Positions 1-9,395 of a DNA stretch of 64,000 nucleotides are shown piece by piece. The notes under the pieces are model-generated. The model did not search any database, had not been told where the DNA came from, and was given only the letters and a program-made list of their open reading frames with translations. Source of the DNA: Xenorhabdus bovienii SS-2004 (GTDB lineage Bacteria > Pseudomonadota > Gammaproteobacteria > Enterobacterales > Enterobacteriaceae); NCBI RefSeq assembly GCF_000027225.1, contig NC_013892.1, positions 3,968,001 to 4,032,000 of the forward strand. Reading direction: 5' to 3'. Each line of letters begins with the position of its first letter. Within the stretch, counting starts at the first letter, position 1. The position numbers were made by a program, and so were the translations under genes.

Positions 1-684
1 GATAAGAATAGAAAACAGTTCCTTTTCTGACTTAACGTATTTGAGTGCTTCGAGGAAATAGTGGTGTGGCAGAGAAGGAATCTCAGTAACTTCATTGATA
101 TTGGTGACAAAGTGTTTCTTCAGAATAATCAGCCCCAGCGCAACCACTAAAAAACTGACTGCATCGAAGTATAGGGCGTTGATTGTACCGAACAGGGCAA
201 TAATCAATGAACCCAATACAGGTCCAGTGAGGTCACAAATATTTTCAATGGTACTGTTGATTCCATTGATCAACTCATGTTCACTTTTATTCTGTTTAAT
301 CTCCTTTGCCAGCATTACGTCTTTTGCTAAACGTCCCGGAGAATCTAAAATTGTCGAGAATATAAGCAGAATGGCTAACAGGTAAAAGTGCATGATATCC
401 ATTGTATAAAATACGGGTATCAGCAAGACGCTCAGGAAGTTCACCAAATCAGATAAGACTGAAATACGGAAGGCTCCGTATTTATCTACTAGTTGTGCGC
501 TAAAGAAAATGGATAATATCAACGGCACTATTTTGGCAGACATCACGGCTGCGACCAGCAGTGGGCTGCCTGATATTTCTAGAATCAGCCACGGAATGGC
601 AATATCTGTAATGGCGTTTCCCAAGATCGAAACGCCATTTAAAGCCAGTAATCCACTTATCTGAAAAGGTATACGCCTCATCAT
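1..684 (-). CDS. MFS transporter, EntS/MFS_3-like, C-terminus beyond window
   Basis: An open frame of 228 codons runs off the left edge. It starts at tandem ATG codons at 684 and 681 (protein begins MMRRIPFQISGLLALNGVS). The visible part is a hydrophobic N-terminal half of a major facilitator protein, with several membrane spans and the loop SAQLVDKYGAFRIS between spans 2 and 3, which is the usual MFS signature place. The overall look resembles the enterobactin-exporter (EntS, MFS_3) branch, so a small-molecule exporter is likely, but the substrate is not visible. It begins only 12 bases after the mscM stop on the same strand and may be read through from the psd-mscM unit. No such gene follows mscM in E. 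coli, so it belongs to accessory DNA. Confidence 0.75.
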   Translation of the reverse strand, partial: MMRRIPFQISGLLALNGVSILGNAITDIAIPWLILEISGSPLLVAAVMSAKIVPLILSIFFSAQLVDKYGAFRISVLSDLVNFLSVLLIPVFYTMDIMHFYLLAILLIFSTILDSPGRLAKDVMLAKEIKQNKSEHELINGINSTIENICDLTGPVLGSLIIALFGTINALYFDAVSFLVVALGLIILKKHFVTNINEVTEIPSLPHHYFLEALKYVKSEKELFSILI

Positions 685-696
685 CTCGAATTGAGC

Positions 697-3600
697 TTAT
701 AGTTCTCCCGGTTTACGCGGTGGATTGCGACCCGAAATATTGGTTGTGGCACTGCGGATTTCTTGTCCGAAGATATCAACACGTGCCTGAAATGGCGGGA
801 ATGGCAAGGTAATGCCATGTTTGTGGAACTCCTGCAAAATATATTGATGCACTTCATGGCGGGCGGGCATACGATGCCCCATCTCCGCTGCGTAAGCGCG
901 CAATTCGTAAATTTGAATACCGTTTTGTAAATCAACCAGATACACTTCTGGCATCGGGTTATCAAGAATTAATGGTGACCGTCTGGATGCGGTCATTAAT
1001 ATGTCAGTCGCTTCTGCGGAATCAGTTTCAGCCGGCACTGGGATTGTTAAGACGATACGAGTGATCGTGTCAGACAGTGACCAGTTGATGAATTGCTCGG
1101 TAATAAATGCTTTGTTGGGAACAATAATTTCTTTTCTGTCCCAGTCTGACAGCGTTGTTGCCCGCGTATTGATCTTCGTGATGCTGCCAGTCAAATTACG
1201 GATAGTGACGGTATCGCCAATCCGGATGGGTTTTTCAAACAAGATAATCAGGCCAGAGATAATATTGGCAAAAATTTCCTGTAACCCAAAACCCAGACCC
1301 ACACCCATCGCAGCAATCAGCCATTGAAGCTTTGACCATTCAATACCAACCAGTGAGAAACCCACAATCCCACCAATCAATGTAAGGCCGTATTTGGTTA
1401 GTGTCGTGATGGCGTAACCTGTGCCTGGTGTGAGTTCAAGATGCTGCAACAGGGCAAGTTCCAGTAGCGCGGGTAGGTTGCGGACAAGCTGCGTGGTGAT
1501 GACGATAACTAAGATCGCAATCAGAACTGATCCCATGGTAATTGGCTGGATGGTATTGACCCCGTTGACCGTCGTGCTGACGTCCCACAACCGGATATTC
1601 TCCAGAAAAGAGAAAGCAGAATGTAATTCTGACCACAGCAGAATCAGTGAAACCAACGCAATCATCGTCAGGATCGAGCGCACCAGCCCCAAAGATTGGG
1701 CGCTGATGGCATCCAGATCGATCACGGGTTCTTCAACTTCAATGGAGCCTTCCACGCTGCTATTAATATTAGCCGTCTCTTCTTCGCTTTTAGCGCGTTG
1801 AGCCAAGATCTCTGCACGGCGTTGTTTTGCCCGCTCAAAGGCGAGTTTTCGCCGCTGGATCAGCATCCAACGACGAATAATATGGTAGATAACCAGCAGG
1901 GATAACCAGATGGCGACAGAGGTTTCTAAACGCCCCAGCAGCGCCTGTGAAGTTTGCAGATAGCCGAGTATAGCCGCAAGAGCGGCCAAGATCGGGGCAG
2001 ATAGCAGTATCCACCACAGAACAGAGTTGATGATATTTTCGCCCGCGCCGTGTTTGTCCATATACAGCGGTACTCCGGCGCGTTTTAAGCTGCTGGTCAC
2101 CAGACTCAGGGAAACGCACAGCATCAGGAAACACAGTCTGCCGAGTGTCGCGGCAAATTCGCGCTCACTATAATTATTGAATGTGATCAATGCCATCATG
2201 AGAGGCACGATCAAGAAAATAGACAGACGATAAAAACGCATTGCCCGTTTTATGCGTTCTTCAGGCCAGCGGAAGTGGGAGATGAACAGACCATTCGGAT
2301 TGGCAAATGCCGCACTGAGCATGAAAACCCACAGGACTGGCGTTGTCTCACTGACACCGAGCCCAATCGCGGTAGCCATCGGGTACTGCCATGCATTTTG
2401 CAGCCCATAACCAATGGCTGACCAAAGTATCGGCAGGGGTAATGCAGCGACAATAGACCAGAAAACGGTACGCAGGGTAAGGGAGAAATGATCTTGTGTG
2501 ACTTTGCCAATACGGTTGCTGGAACGCTCAAGGAACGCATGATATTGACGATGTGAGCTGATACTGAAAATCACCAGCAATAGCGTACCCAGTAAATAGA
2601 GCAGGGTATCTTTGGTGGTCAGCATAACGTGAATTGCGACCCCTAGCTGAGATAACGTATCCAGAGAGAGCAGCCGTGTCAGAGCCTGAACGACAAGCAA
2701 CGGATAGTCTAGTGAAATAGGATTGACATCCGTGACCCAGAACAGGTATCGATGGGTGGCATCCTTTATCTCTTTTAAAGCTTCATTTAACTGGTTGGTT
2801 GCGACTTTGAGTTTCGTGAGTTCCAATATTTCATTGTCATAACCTGAAAGCAGGGAATTCAATAACTCTTTTCTGGTACGGATAAGAGATTCATAGACCT
2901 GCTTCTGCCCTGATGTCAGGCTTTGAGATGAAGGCAATGCCTGACCATTTTCCTGTTGGGAGCGCTCCTGCATTTCCTCATATTTCAGTCTTTCGACCCG
3001 CAATTCCACAATATTTCGGTCAAGTTGCTGGTATTTCGGCACATCAGGGATGCGGGTTAATTGAGTTCTTAATGCTTCACCAAGTGCGGTTGAATCACTC
3101 AGCCATTCCGCCTGTTCACGGATGGTATTGAGTGTTCGGCGTACTTGCAGAATATCGTTAGCAGCTTTGCGTTGCTGTGAGCCAATGGCCTCCATGCGTT
3201 GGGTTTGTTGACTGAGCAGTTGTGACAGCTGGCGGTTTTGATGGAGCTCATCCAACAAAAACTGCGGTAGTTTTCCGCCCGCCTGCTCTGCCAGCATTTC
3301 GGTATGTTCAAGAGCCGATTCTGCTTTTTGCTGGCGTTGAATGTTTAATTGGTTGCGTAATTGCTGGAGTTTGAGATCCAGACGTTGATAACGTTTTTTA
3401 AATAAATCTGCCCGCATGCGGGCAATTTCCTGCCGATTATTAGCAGAAAGCTGTGACATCTCCAGTTCATTAGTGACCGCTTTGCGGGCACTGACTTCGG
3501 CTTGAGCGAGTTTCAGCTGTGCTTCGGTCAGCGGTGTCGGAGGCGTACCCAAGGATTGGAGGCGGGAAGTTGCCACCGCCAGCAGACGCCTCGCTTCAAC

Positions 3601-4041
3601 CTGCTGTTGGGGCAACAGGTTCATTGAATCACTGATTTCCCGGATCTTATCCTGTTCCTGCTGTAGCTGACGCTCTTGCTCCAACAACTGGCTACTGGTC
3701 TGGAGAGTCTGCTGCTCTAACTCGCCGATAGACTGATTGGCCGGAATGGAAGGGACAATATCACTTTCAGTAAGAGTTTTCTGACGCAATTCTTTGATGA
3801 TCTTGGGAAAATCATCAATAGTTTGTTGGTATGTCTGGCTGCGTTCATCGGTGGACTTAGCATCGTTAAGCCAGTTTATTGCCCCTTGAAGTGCCTGTGC
3901 GATTTCAGCATCCTGTGGATTTTTACTGCCTCCAACCTGTTTTAGCTCTTGTTTCAGTTGGGTTTCATCCAACTGTGCTATCGAAGCGAAAGCCGGATTC
4001 GCAAGAAACAGGCTGAAAAGTAAACTGATAATCAGGCGCAC
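697..4041 (-). CDS. mscM: Miniconductance mechanosensitive channel MscM (YjeP)
   Basis: A 1114-residue inner-membrane mechanosensitive channel of the large MscS/KefA type, expected to release solutes at mild hypo-osmotic shock. The N-terminus is a cleavable signal peptide (MRLIISLLFSLFLANPAFA). It is followed by a long periplasmic coiled-coil-rich region (about residues 50-440, many Gln and Glu), then a block of membrane spans (about 480-900) and a C-terminal MscS module. The pore helix region GVGLGFGLQEIFANIISGL is followed by the beta-domain start EKPIRIGDTV. Length matches E. coli YjeP (about 1107). The start is GTG at 4041, with GGAG nine bases upstream. It lies 26 bases behind psd, the same order as the psd-mscM operon in E. 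coli. Confidence 0.95.
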   Translation of the reverse strand: MRLIISLLFSLFLANPAFASIAQLDETQLKQELKQVGGSKNPQDAEIAQALQGAINWLNDAKSTDERSQTYQQTIDDFPKIIKELRQKTLTESDIVPSIPANQSIGELEQQTLQTSSQLLEQERQLQQEQDKIREISDSMNLLPQQQVEARRLLAVATSRLQSLGTPPTPLTEAQLKLAQAEVSARKAVTNELEMSQLSANNRQEIARMRADLFKKRYQRLDLKLQQLRNQLNIQRQQKAESALEHTEMLAEQAGGKLPQFLLDELHQNRQLSQLLSQQTQRMEAIGSQQRKAANDILQVRRTLNTIREQAEWLSDSTALGEALRTQLTRIPDVPKYQQLDRNIVELRVERLKYEEMQERSQQENGQALPSSQSLTSGQKQVYESLIRTRKELLNSLLSGYDNEILELTKLKVATNQLNEALKEIKDATHRYLFWVTDVNPISLDYPLLVVQALTRLLSLDTLSQLGVAIHVMLTTKDTLLYLLGTLLLVIFSISSHRQYHAFLERSSNRIGKVTQDHFSLTLRTVFWSIVAALPLPILWSAIGYGLQNAWQYPMATAIGLGVSETTPVLWVFMLSAAFANPNGLFISHFRWPEERIKRAMRFYRLSIFLIVPLMMALITFNNYSEREFAATLGRLCFLMLCVSLSLVTSSLKRAGVPLYMDKHGAGENIINSVLWWILLSAPILAALAAILGYLQTSQALLGRLETSVAIWLSLLVIYHIIRRWMLIQRRKLAFERAKQRRAEILAQRAKSEEETANINSSVEGSIEVEEPVIDLDAISAQSLGLVRSILTMIALVSLILLWSELHSAFSFLENIRLWDVSTTVNGVNTIQPITMGSVLIAILVIVITTQLVRNLPALLELALLQHLELTPGTGYAITTLTKYGLTLIGGIVGFSLVGIEWSKLQWLIAAMGVGLGFGLQEIFANIISGLIILFEKPIRIGDTVTIRNLTGSITKINTRATTLSDWDRKEIIVPNKAFITEQFINWSLSDTITRIVLTIPVPAETDSAEATDILMTASRRSPLILDNPMPEVYLVDLQNGIQIYELRAYAAEMGHRMPARHEVHQYILQEFHKHGITLPFPPFQARVDIFGQEIRSATTNISGRNPPRKPGEL

Positions 4042-4067
4042 AATAAGGGGCTCCTTGGTGATAAAAA

Positions 4068-4994
4068 TTAGCTGATGATATCTTTGTTTATAGATTCATC
4101 ATCTGCATTTGCTGCCTGCTCTTCATTTGCCGTAACAGACTGTGCCAACAGGTCACCCATCAGGGTTTGTGAGCCGCTGTATAAATTATTGGCAAATTGA
4201 ATCTGATTGGGTGCAAACAGGTTGATCACCGTTGAACCCAGTTTGAAACGCCCCATTTCTTCTCCTTTCTTGAGAGAAATCGCGCCTTCCTGACCTGCTG
4301 CTGGGTAAGCCCAACGCTTGATGATGCCTTCACGCGGGGGGGTGACACAGCCGCTCCAGACGGTTTCGATACTGCCGACAATAGTTGCACCAACCAGAAT
4401 CTGTACCATTGGCCCGAAAGCTGTATCAAACAGGCAGATGACCCGCTCATTACGTGCAAACAGATTAGGGACATTTGCTGCGGTCAATGGATTGACTGAG
4501 AACAGCTCGCCTGGAACATAGATCATCTCTTGCAGTACGCCGTCACACGGCATATGGACACGGTGATAATCTTTGGGTGATAAGTAAGTTGTGACGAAAT
4601 GGCCATTGCGGAACTGTTCAGCAAGTTGATGCTGGCCGGCCAGCAGAGCTTCTACGGTATAGTAGTGACCTTTAGCCTGAATAATTTGATCGTCACGGAT
4701 CATCCCGAGCTGGCTGATGGTTCCGTCTGCTGGCAGCGCCAACTGGTGAGCTTCATTGACGATGGGACGAATGCCCTCTTTTAATGGGCGAACAAAAAAT
4801 TCATTGAATGTTGAGTAAGCTGTGAATGAAGAATTTTCGGCTTCATTCATATCTACTTTATAGACTTTGGCGAAAGATTGAATTGCAAACTGTGTCAACC
4901 AGCCCGCCTTTTTATTGGCGAACCAGCCTGCCAAATTAGTAATACATTGTTTTGGCAGTAAATATTGCAATTTAATTTTAATATTATCCAGCAC
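4068..4994 (-). CDS. psd: Phosphatidylserine decarboxylase proenzyme
   Basis: Converts phosphatidylserine to phosphatidylethanolamine at the inner membrane, the last step of synthesis of the major phospholipid. The proenzyme cleaves itself at the LGST motif (here [13 protein letters not shown], near residue 250), making a pyruvoyl group from the serine. The conserved stretch [16 protein letters not shown] is present. The frame is open up to an ATG at 5054, but I choose GTG at 4994: it has AGAGG five bases upstream, and the protein then begins like E. coli Psd ([15 protein letters not shown] compared with LNSFKLSLQYILPKL). That gives 308 residues. The C-terminal tail after the active site is shorter than in E. 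coli. It sits between rsgA and mscM as in E. coli. Confidence 0.95.
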   Translation of the reverse strand: MLDNIKIKLQYLLPKQCITNLAGWFANKKAGWLTQFAIQSFAKVYKVDMNEAENSSFTAYSTFNEFFVRPLKEGIRPIVNEAHQLALPADGTISQLGMIRDDQIIQAKGHYYTVEALLAGQHQLAEQFRNGHFVTTYLSPKDYHRVHMPCDGVLQEMIYVPGELFSVNPLTAANVPNLFARNERVICLFDTAFGPMVQILVGATIVGSIETVWSGCVTPPREGIIKRWAYPAAGQEGAISLKKGEEMGRFKLGSTVINLFAPNQIQFANNLYSGSQTLMGDLLAQSVTANEEQAANADDESINKDIIS

Positions 4995-5093
4995 ATCAAC
5001 CTCTTGGATTTTTGATAGGCAAATTGGGCAAAAGTCTACTATTGTACCCGCCATTATGTTGAATGTCAGGGTAACGTATCGTTAATTATTGTC

Positions 5094-6164
5094 TTATTTT
5101 TGGCCATCCGTGAAATTTCTTCGTGGTTTGACCTGCGCCATACTTTCTAAAATTCGATGGTAATTTTCGAAACGCTCTTCTGCAATTGCTCCCTGCTCCA
5201 GTGCTGCATTCAAGGCACATCCGGGATCAGTCTGATGTTTGCAATCACGGAATTTGCATTCGCCAATGTATTCACGGAATTCAATGAAACCTTGTGTTAC
5301 CTGTTCTGGCGTTAAATGCCATAATCCAAATTCACGGACGCCCGGAGAGTCGATAACGTCGCCTCCCTGTGGGAAGTGATACAGGCGTGCGGTTGTGGTT
5401 GTATGCTGACCCAGGCCGGAGTTATCCGATACTTCATTGACCAGAATATCTTTTTCATTGTCTGGTAACAGGGTATTCAGCAAGCTGGATTTTCCAACCC
5501 CAGATTGCCCCGCAAAGATGCTGATTTTATCCACCAGCTGGGAAACCAGCTCGGATACGCCTTCTCCGGTATGGCTGGAAACTTCCAGTACGCGATAGCC
5601 AATGTGGCGGTAAATATCCATGACACTGTTGACCCATGCACGGCTTTCGGCATCCAACAGATCGATTTTATTGAGCACGATCAGAGGCTCAATATTAAGT
5701 GTTTCACACGCAACCAGATAACGATCGATAATATTCAGCGAAAGTTCGGGCAAGATGGCGGAAACAATCATGATTTGGTTGATATTGGCTGCAATGGGTT
5801 TAATGCCATCGTAGTAATCAGGGCGAGTAAGGACGGAGGTGCGTTCATGCACAGCTTCCACGATCCCATTGACCTTGACATCAGTTTGGAGCTGTAATGT
5901 GGGTCGCCATACGACACGATCACCCGTGACCAGTGAACGAATTGTCCTGCGAATATTGCAGCGCTGTATGGACGCATCTGCGGCTTCAATATCGGCATGC
6001 TGCCCGAATCGGCTGATAACCAGTCCTTCCTGTGGCTCGCCAAACAGGCTGTCATCCATTTCTGGTTTATGAGTGCCAGCCTTGTTGAGCGGCTGTTTCA
6101 GCCTGCGCTGGTGATTGGCCTGCACACGGCGTTGTTGCCCTTTGGAGAGTTTATTCTTAGCCAC
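5094..6164 (-). CDS. rsgA: Ribosome small-subunit GTPase RsgA (YjeQ)
   Basis: A circularly permuted GTPase that tests late 30S assembly and releases RbfA, acting in the cytoplasm. The 356 residues begin with the basic tail [21 protein letters not shown], then an OB fold. The GTPase motifs follow in permuted order: G4 NKIDLLD, then G1 [12 protein letters not shown] (near 217), then G3 [13 protein letters not shown]-terminal zinc knuckle is visible as C-x5-C-x-H-x5-C ([14 protein letters not shown]). The start is GTG at 6164, with AGG four bases upstream. It is divergent from orn with about 110 bases between them, and psd follows 99 bases downstream of its stop. Confidence 0.96.
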   Translation of the reverse strand: MAKNKLSKGQQRRVQANHQRRLKQPLNKAGTHKPEMDDSLFGEPQEGLVISRFGQHADIEAADASIQRCNIRRTIRSLVTGDRVVWRPTLQLQTDVKVNGIVEAVHERTSVLTRPDYYDGIKPIAANINQIMIVSAILPELSLNIIDRYLVACETLNIEPLIVLNKIDLLDAESRAWVNSVMDIYRHIGYRVLEVSSHTGEGVSELVSQLVDKISIFAGQSGVGKSSLLNTLLPDNEKDILVNEVSDNSGLGQHTTTTARLYHFPQGGDVIDSPGVREFGLWHLTPEQVTQGFIEFREYIGECKFRDCKHQTDPGCALNAALEQGAIAEERFENYHRILESMAQVKPRRNFTDGQK

Positions 6165-6275
6165 CTAACCTCACTTAATTTCATCTATTTTGCTGATTAT
6201 CGCTGTGAGTGATCAAAAACGTTATGATACACCACTAATACAGACTATCTGTTTTGAAGGAAACTAGGATATATC

Positions 6276-6821
6276 ATGTCAAAAAGTGAGAACAATCTTA
6301 TCTGGATAGATTTAGAGATGACCGGTTTGGAGCCAGAGCGCGATCGCATAATTGAAATCGCGACCATTGTCACCGACTCGGAACTGAATATCCTTGCGGA
6401 AGGGCCGGTTATTGCGGTGTATCAGCCTGATGAACAACTGGCATTGATGGATGACTGGAACGTGCGGACGCATACTGCAAGTGGGCTGGTTGAGCGAGTG
6501 AAACAAAGTCAGTTTGGTGATGCGGAAGCAGAAAAAGCGACGATTGCTTTTCTGGAGCAGTGGGTTCCTGCGGGAAAATCTCCTATTTGCGGGAATAGTG
6601 TGGGTCAAGATCGCCGTTTTTTGTTCCGTTATATGCCAGAGTTGGAGAAATATTTTCATTACCGCTATCTGGATGTCAGTACGCTCAAAGAATTGGCTCG
6701 CCGCTGGAAGCCTGAAATGTTGTCGGGATTCAGCAAGAAAAATACTCATCAGGCATTGGACGACATTCGGGAATCAATTGCTGAGTTGGTTTACTACCGC
6801 GAGCACTTTATCCAGAAATAA
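6276..6821 (+). CDS. orn: Oligoribonuclease
   Basis: A 3'-5' exoribonuclease of the DEDDh family that degrades two- to five-nucleotide RNAs, including linearised cyclic-di-GMP; it is essential in E. coli. The 181 residues show all family residues: D12 and E14 in [10 protein letters not shown], the middle Asp in [12 protein letters not shown] near 112, and His and Asp in [11 protein letters not shown] near 158-163. Length equals the E. coli protein. The start ATG at 6276 is preceded by AGGA with a six-base spacer. It is transcribed away from rsgA, and the tRNA-Gly gene follows about 230 bases downstream, as in the E. coli orn-glyVXY region. Confidence 0.97.
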   Translation: MSKSENNLIWIDLEMTGLEPERDRIIEIATIVTDSELNILAEGPVIAVYQPDEQLALMDDWNVRTHTASGLVERVKQSQFGDAEAEKATIAFLEQWVPAGKSPICGNSVGQDRRFLFRYMPELEKYFHYRYLDVSTLKELARRWKPEMLSGFSKKNTHQALDDIRESIAELVYYREHFIQK

Positions 6822-6942
6822 AAAGTGTGTTTGGTGCACGAGGTTTACGATAATTAATCTCTGGATTGATGATGAAACAGATTTCTTGCTGATTTAATCA
6901 TCAATCAGAGCAAAGAACGCGATTTTTTGTGTTTGGGGGCTT

Positions 6943-6970
6943 GTCAGGGCAATGATTTTTCGTATAATGC
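6943..6970 (+). promoter_or_regulatory. Sigma-70 promoter of tRNA-Gly, stringent type
   Basis: TTGTCA at 6943-6948 and a perfect TATAAT at 6965-6970 are separated by 16 bases. The bases right after the -10 box are GCGCTCCCCG, the GC-rich discriminator typical of stable-RNA promoters inhibited by ppGpp and DksA. The mature tRNA begins about 80 bases further on, so a short 5' leader is expected to be removed. Confidence 0.8.
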
Positions 6971-7050
6971 GCTCCCCGTACCGATGAAGAATTTCAACAG
7001 TACGGCATACCGAAAGTATTACACCAAAAGTACCATACATCGATATGTAA

Positions 7051-7126
<76 letters not shown>

Positions 7127-7620
7127 ATTCTTATTATGTAAACCTCCACGCAAGTCTGCTTTCCTTTCACATTAGTGATGATTTATTTCATCTATTATTT
7201 GCTTACCATATTTTCCTATTTGTAACAAAAAAAATTTCTAGTACAATTACTATACTTTTTCGCTGTATAGAGCACCGATGATAGTGTTCTTTAAATGCAG
7301 GAAGAACAAAAAGGGGGTTGAATTTTTTATCTTGTAAGTTGCACTTAAAAGATTAAATAGCAATTGTAAAACAGTTGCTTGTAAGTAATGTAGCAACTTC
7401 TTCACAACTCAAGATATACCCTCATGACATATTGTAAACTCCAAAAGATCAGTCTGCTGATTGAAAGCAGAGGGGGACTCTTTCAAATTAGGTTTATCAA
7501 TATTACGACATGAGCAATAGTGATAAGACCGATGTTATAGCTTTAATAGTAATGAGTTGATTGCCAAGGGTAAAATTCTAAAAACCGTTTTCTCATATCA
7601 AATTTGATTATGAAGGGGGA
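7127..7620 (+). other. Gene-free stretch after tRNA-Gly
   Basis: About 490 AT-rich bases without a supportable gene. A small hairpin (TCTGCT/AGCAGA, 7453-7471) lacks a T-run and is not a convincing terminator. The stretch begins the non-syntenic junction between the orn locus and the yigL locus. Confidence 0.5.
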
Positions 7621-8157
7621 ATGATGTTTGTCCATGTTGCCAACAAGAATATTATTATCATATTTGCGTTAATATTGGGAATTTCCATTGTATTTTTATC
7701 TTTTAATAACAGCAGGTTGAGTCTTATTGGTTATGTTGATAAACATTGTCAGAAGAATACGGCCTGTTTGATCGATGTGAATAAAATCACGTCTTTTGAT
7801 TGGGATAAAATGTATATCATCGATAAAGGAATGGGTCGTGAGGATATTGAATATATCATCGGTGCAGCATTTACGGGGAAAGCCAGTCTTTTTTATAAAA
7901 TTATCTTTGTTAAAAATCAGAAGGTGATTTATTCGGATGAATATTACCCCCATGCAGAGTCTTACGAGAAGAAATTTCTTAAACCCGATTTTAATTATCC
8001 TTATGATGTAACAGGAAATGATTTTATCTATTATGCGATTTCCAGAGATAACTCGATCCTTTCGGTGGAAATTGAAAATAAGCCATTTATGGGCGATAAA
8101 GTTTATTACAAAATCTCCCCTTCTAATGCACAGCAAGTCAGGGGAAGAAGCTTGTAG
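7621..8157 (+). CDS. Unrecognised membrane-anchored protein, 178 aa
   Basis: I do not recognise this protein. Residues 8-27 form one hydrophobic segment (NIIIIFALILGISIVFLSF) after a short N-terminus. This predicts an uncleaved anchor with about 150 residues outside the cytoplasmic membrane. The outer part has two cysteines close together (HCQKNTAC, near 43-49) that could form a disulfide, then FDWDKMYIIDKGMGREDIEYIIG, and many aromatic and acidic residues. The start is one of two adjacent ATG codons at 7621/7624, directly after an AAGGGGGA ribosome-binding site. Base composition is lower in GC than the neighbouring core genes. It stands alone between tRNA-Gly and a converging small gene. The AT bias and location suggest acquired DNA. 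No function is assigned. Confidence 0.7.
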   Translation: MMFVHVANKNIIIIFALILGISIVFLSFNNSRLSLIGYVDKHCQKNTACLIDVNKITSFDWDKMYIIDKGMGREDIEYIIGAAFTGKASLFYKIIFVKNQKVIYSDEYYPHAESYEKKFLKPDFNYPYDVTGNDFIYYAISRDNSILSVEIENKPFMGDKVYYKISPSNAQQVRGRSL

Positions 8158-8201
8158 TTATACCCTAGCTATTGGTTGATAGGTGTTTTGGTGCAGGTCT
8201 G

Positions 8202-8483
8202 CTATTTCTTCTTGGTCTGCACTTTTTTAAGTCTATCTTTTGTCGGCTCTGGGTTGTGTTGTGGATATTTTAAGCGTTTTTCCAGCTCACAAGTGGCCTT
8301 TATACTTTCTAAAGTGCGCGTCAATCCTGCAATCAGGCGTTTATCTCCATCTGCCTGTGCGTATTTAAGTTGTTTCTCCAGTGTTTTTTTCTTTATTTCA
8401 CATCCCGTCTTCTCTTGGCTTGCATAGGCAGCACTCATACTGAAAACGATCAATGCAGATAAAACTATAGTCTTCGATATCAT
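8202..8483 (-). CDS. DUF1090 (YqjC-like) small periplasmic protein
   Basis: A 93-residue secreted protein. MISKTIVLSALIVFSMSAAYA is a signal peptide with an A-Y-A cleavage site. The mature part is a charged helix with two cysteines (GCEIKKKTLEKQLKYAQADGD and ATCELEKRL) and the pattern RLIAGLTRTLESIKATC. This matches the N-terminal half of the DUF1090 family (E. coli YqjC, where the second half is a longer Lys/Glu helix). Function in the family is unknown. The start ATG at 8483 has AGGA seven bases upstream. It converges with the gene at 7621-8157 and is not at the yqjC position of E. coli, so it is probably a paralogue carried on the accessory junction. Confidence 0.75.
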   Translation of the reverse strand: MISKTIVLSALIVFSMSAAYASQEKTGCEIKKKTLEKQLKYAQADGDKRLIAGLTRTLESIKATCELEKRLKYPQHNPEPTKDRLKKVQTKKK

Positions 8484-8589
8484 GAATCATTCCTGGGGTG
8501 ATTTTAGGGACTTACCCAAAATTTTATACACAGATCTTGATTTGATCCTGAAAATTCAACTGAGGCTACAACTGATAGGAGGGAAATGG

Positions 8590-9003
8590 GGTCATGTATT
8601 GAATGGTTAGTTGTTGTGATAACTCCAGCCTTTTTATGGTGAAACATGGCTAAAGTTGACGTTCACTATCGTTATTGTCACAAACCAGAAGACGTAAAAG
8701 GACATGGAAAAGGAAATGAAGGGTATTCCCGTTATCGCTTCTGTCCCCCCTTAACATTCGGTTCCACTGCACGGATGATTATGCTGTTTATCATTGCCCT
8801 CTGGAAGAAAACCATCTTGTTGGAAAGATGTTTACCCAACGAATAGAGTGAAATAATCTTACCTATCGTACCCGACTAAAAAGGCTGAATAGAAAAACAA
8901 TCGGCTACTCTAAATCGGAAGAGATGCATGACAAAGTGATAGGGACATTTATTGAGCGAGAAAACTACGTTTAGCAAGTGATCTAACTATTCAATACATG
9001 ACC
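8590..9003 (+). mobile_element. Internally deleted IS1-family element
   Basis: The two ends form inverted repeats of 21 bases with one mismatch: 8590-8610 begins GGTCATGTATTGAATGGTTA, and 8983-9003 is its complement. Between them lie the 5' part of insA and the 3' part of insB, so both ends survive but the middle (roughly 350 bases compared with a typical IS1) is gone. The 8-9 bases flanking each end do not match, so no target duplication is visible. The element cannot transpose by itself. Confidence 0.85.
8646..8974 (+). pseudogene. IS1 insA/insB remnant
   Basis: The frame from ATG 8646 reads MAKVDVHYRYCHKPEDVKGH, a typical InsA zinc-binding N-terminus, up to about YSRYRFC near 8745. From about 8752 another frame reads NIRFHCTDDYAVYHCPLEEN, the start of the preserved InsB catalytic C-terminus. 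It continues through MFTQRIE, a TGA stop where IS1 transposases have Arg, then NNLTYRTRLKRLNRKTIGYS and on to HDKVIGTFIERENYV with a proper stop at 8972-8974. The coding part is therefore broken by an internal deletion and by a nonsense mutation. Confidence 0.85.
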
Positions 9004-9055
9004 GTTTTATGAGTATGCAAAACCAATTTCTCAATTAGTGATACACTTTTAGATA

Positions 9056-9238
9056 TTAAAGCATTCCTTTAGGATCTGCTCCAAAATCGTTATTTCCTTT
9101 AGATCCTTCCAAGCAGAAGAATACCAATAACGCGATGCTTAAAATCGGAACAAAAGCCAGTAAAAACCACCAACCGGAGCGATTAGTATCATGGAGACGA
9201 CGGATCACCACTGCAAGTGAAGGAATAAAAATCACTGG
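9056..9238 (-). pseudogene. 3' fragment of a DUF805 (YhaH-like) membrane protein gene
   Basis: On the minus strand the frame ending at TAA 9056-9058 reads VIFIPSLAVVIRRLHDTNRS, then GWWFLLAFVPILSIALLVFF and ends EGSKGNNDFGADPKGML. The RRLHDT-x-RSGWW motif, the following hydrophobic span and the NxFGxDPK ending are diagnostic of DUF805 proteins. About the first half of a normal 120-residue protein is missing; upstream of about 9238 the frame has no family resemblance and no start. The fragment begins 52 bases from the right end of the IS1 remnant, so an IS-related deletion may have removed the 5' part. Confidence 0.75.
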
Positions 9239-9395
9239 CGACGTTTTATCATCTGGACTCAGGATACAATGGAGTATGAGCTAAATACTCTATTGGAGTG
9301 TTATGGTGAGCAATTTGCAATTAACTTTTATTGAGTACTTATAATAAAAATCATTAAGATAAATATATTTTAGAGTTTAAATTCACCAGAAAATA

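Noticed and set aside
1001..1801. Two long plus-strand ORFs (108 and 126 codons) inside mscM
   Set aside because: Antisense shadows of the conserved MscS-domain coding sequence.
7453..7471. Hairpin as terminator of tRNA-Gly
   Set aside because: Six-bp stem over 300 bases from the tRNA, followed by GGGGG and no T-run.
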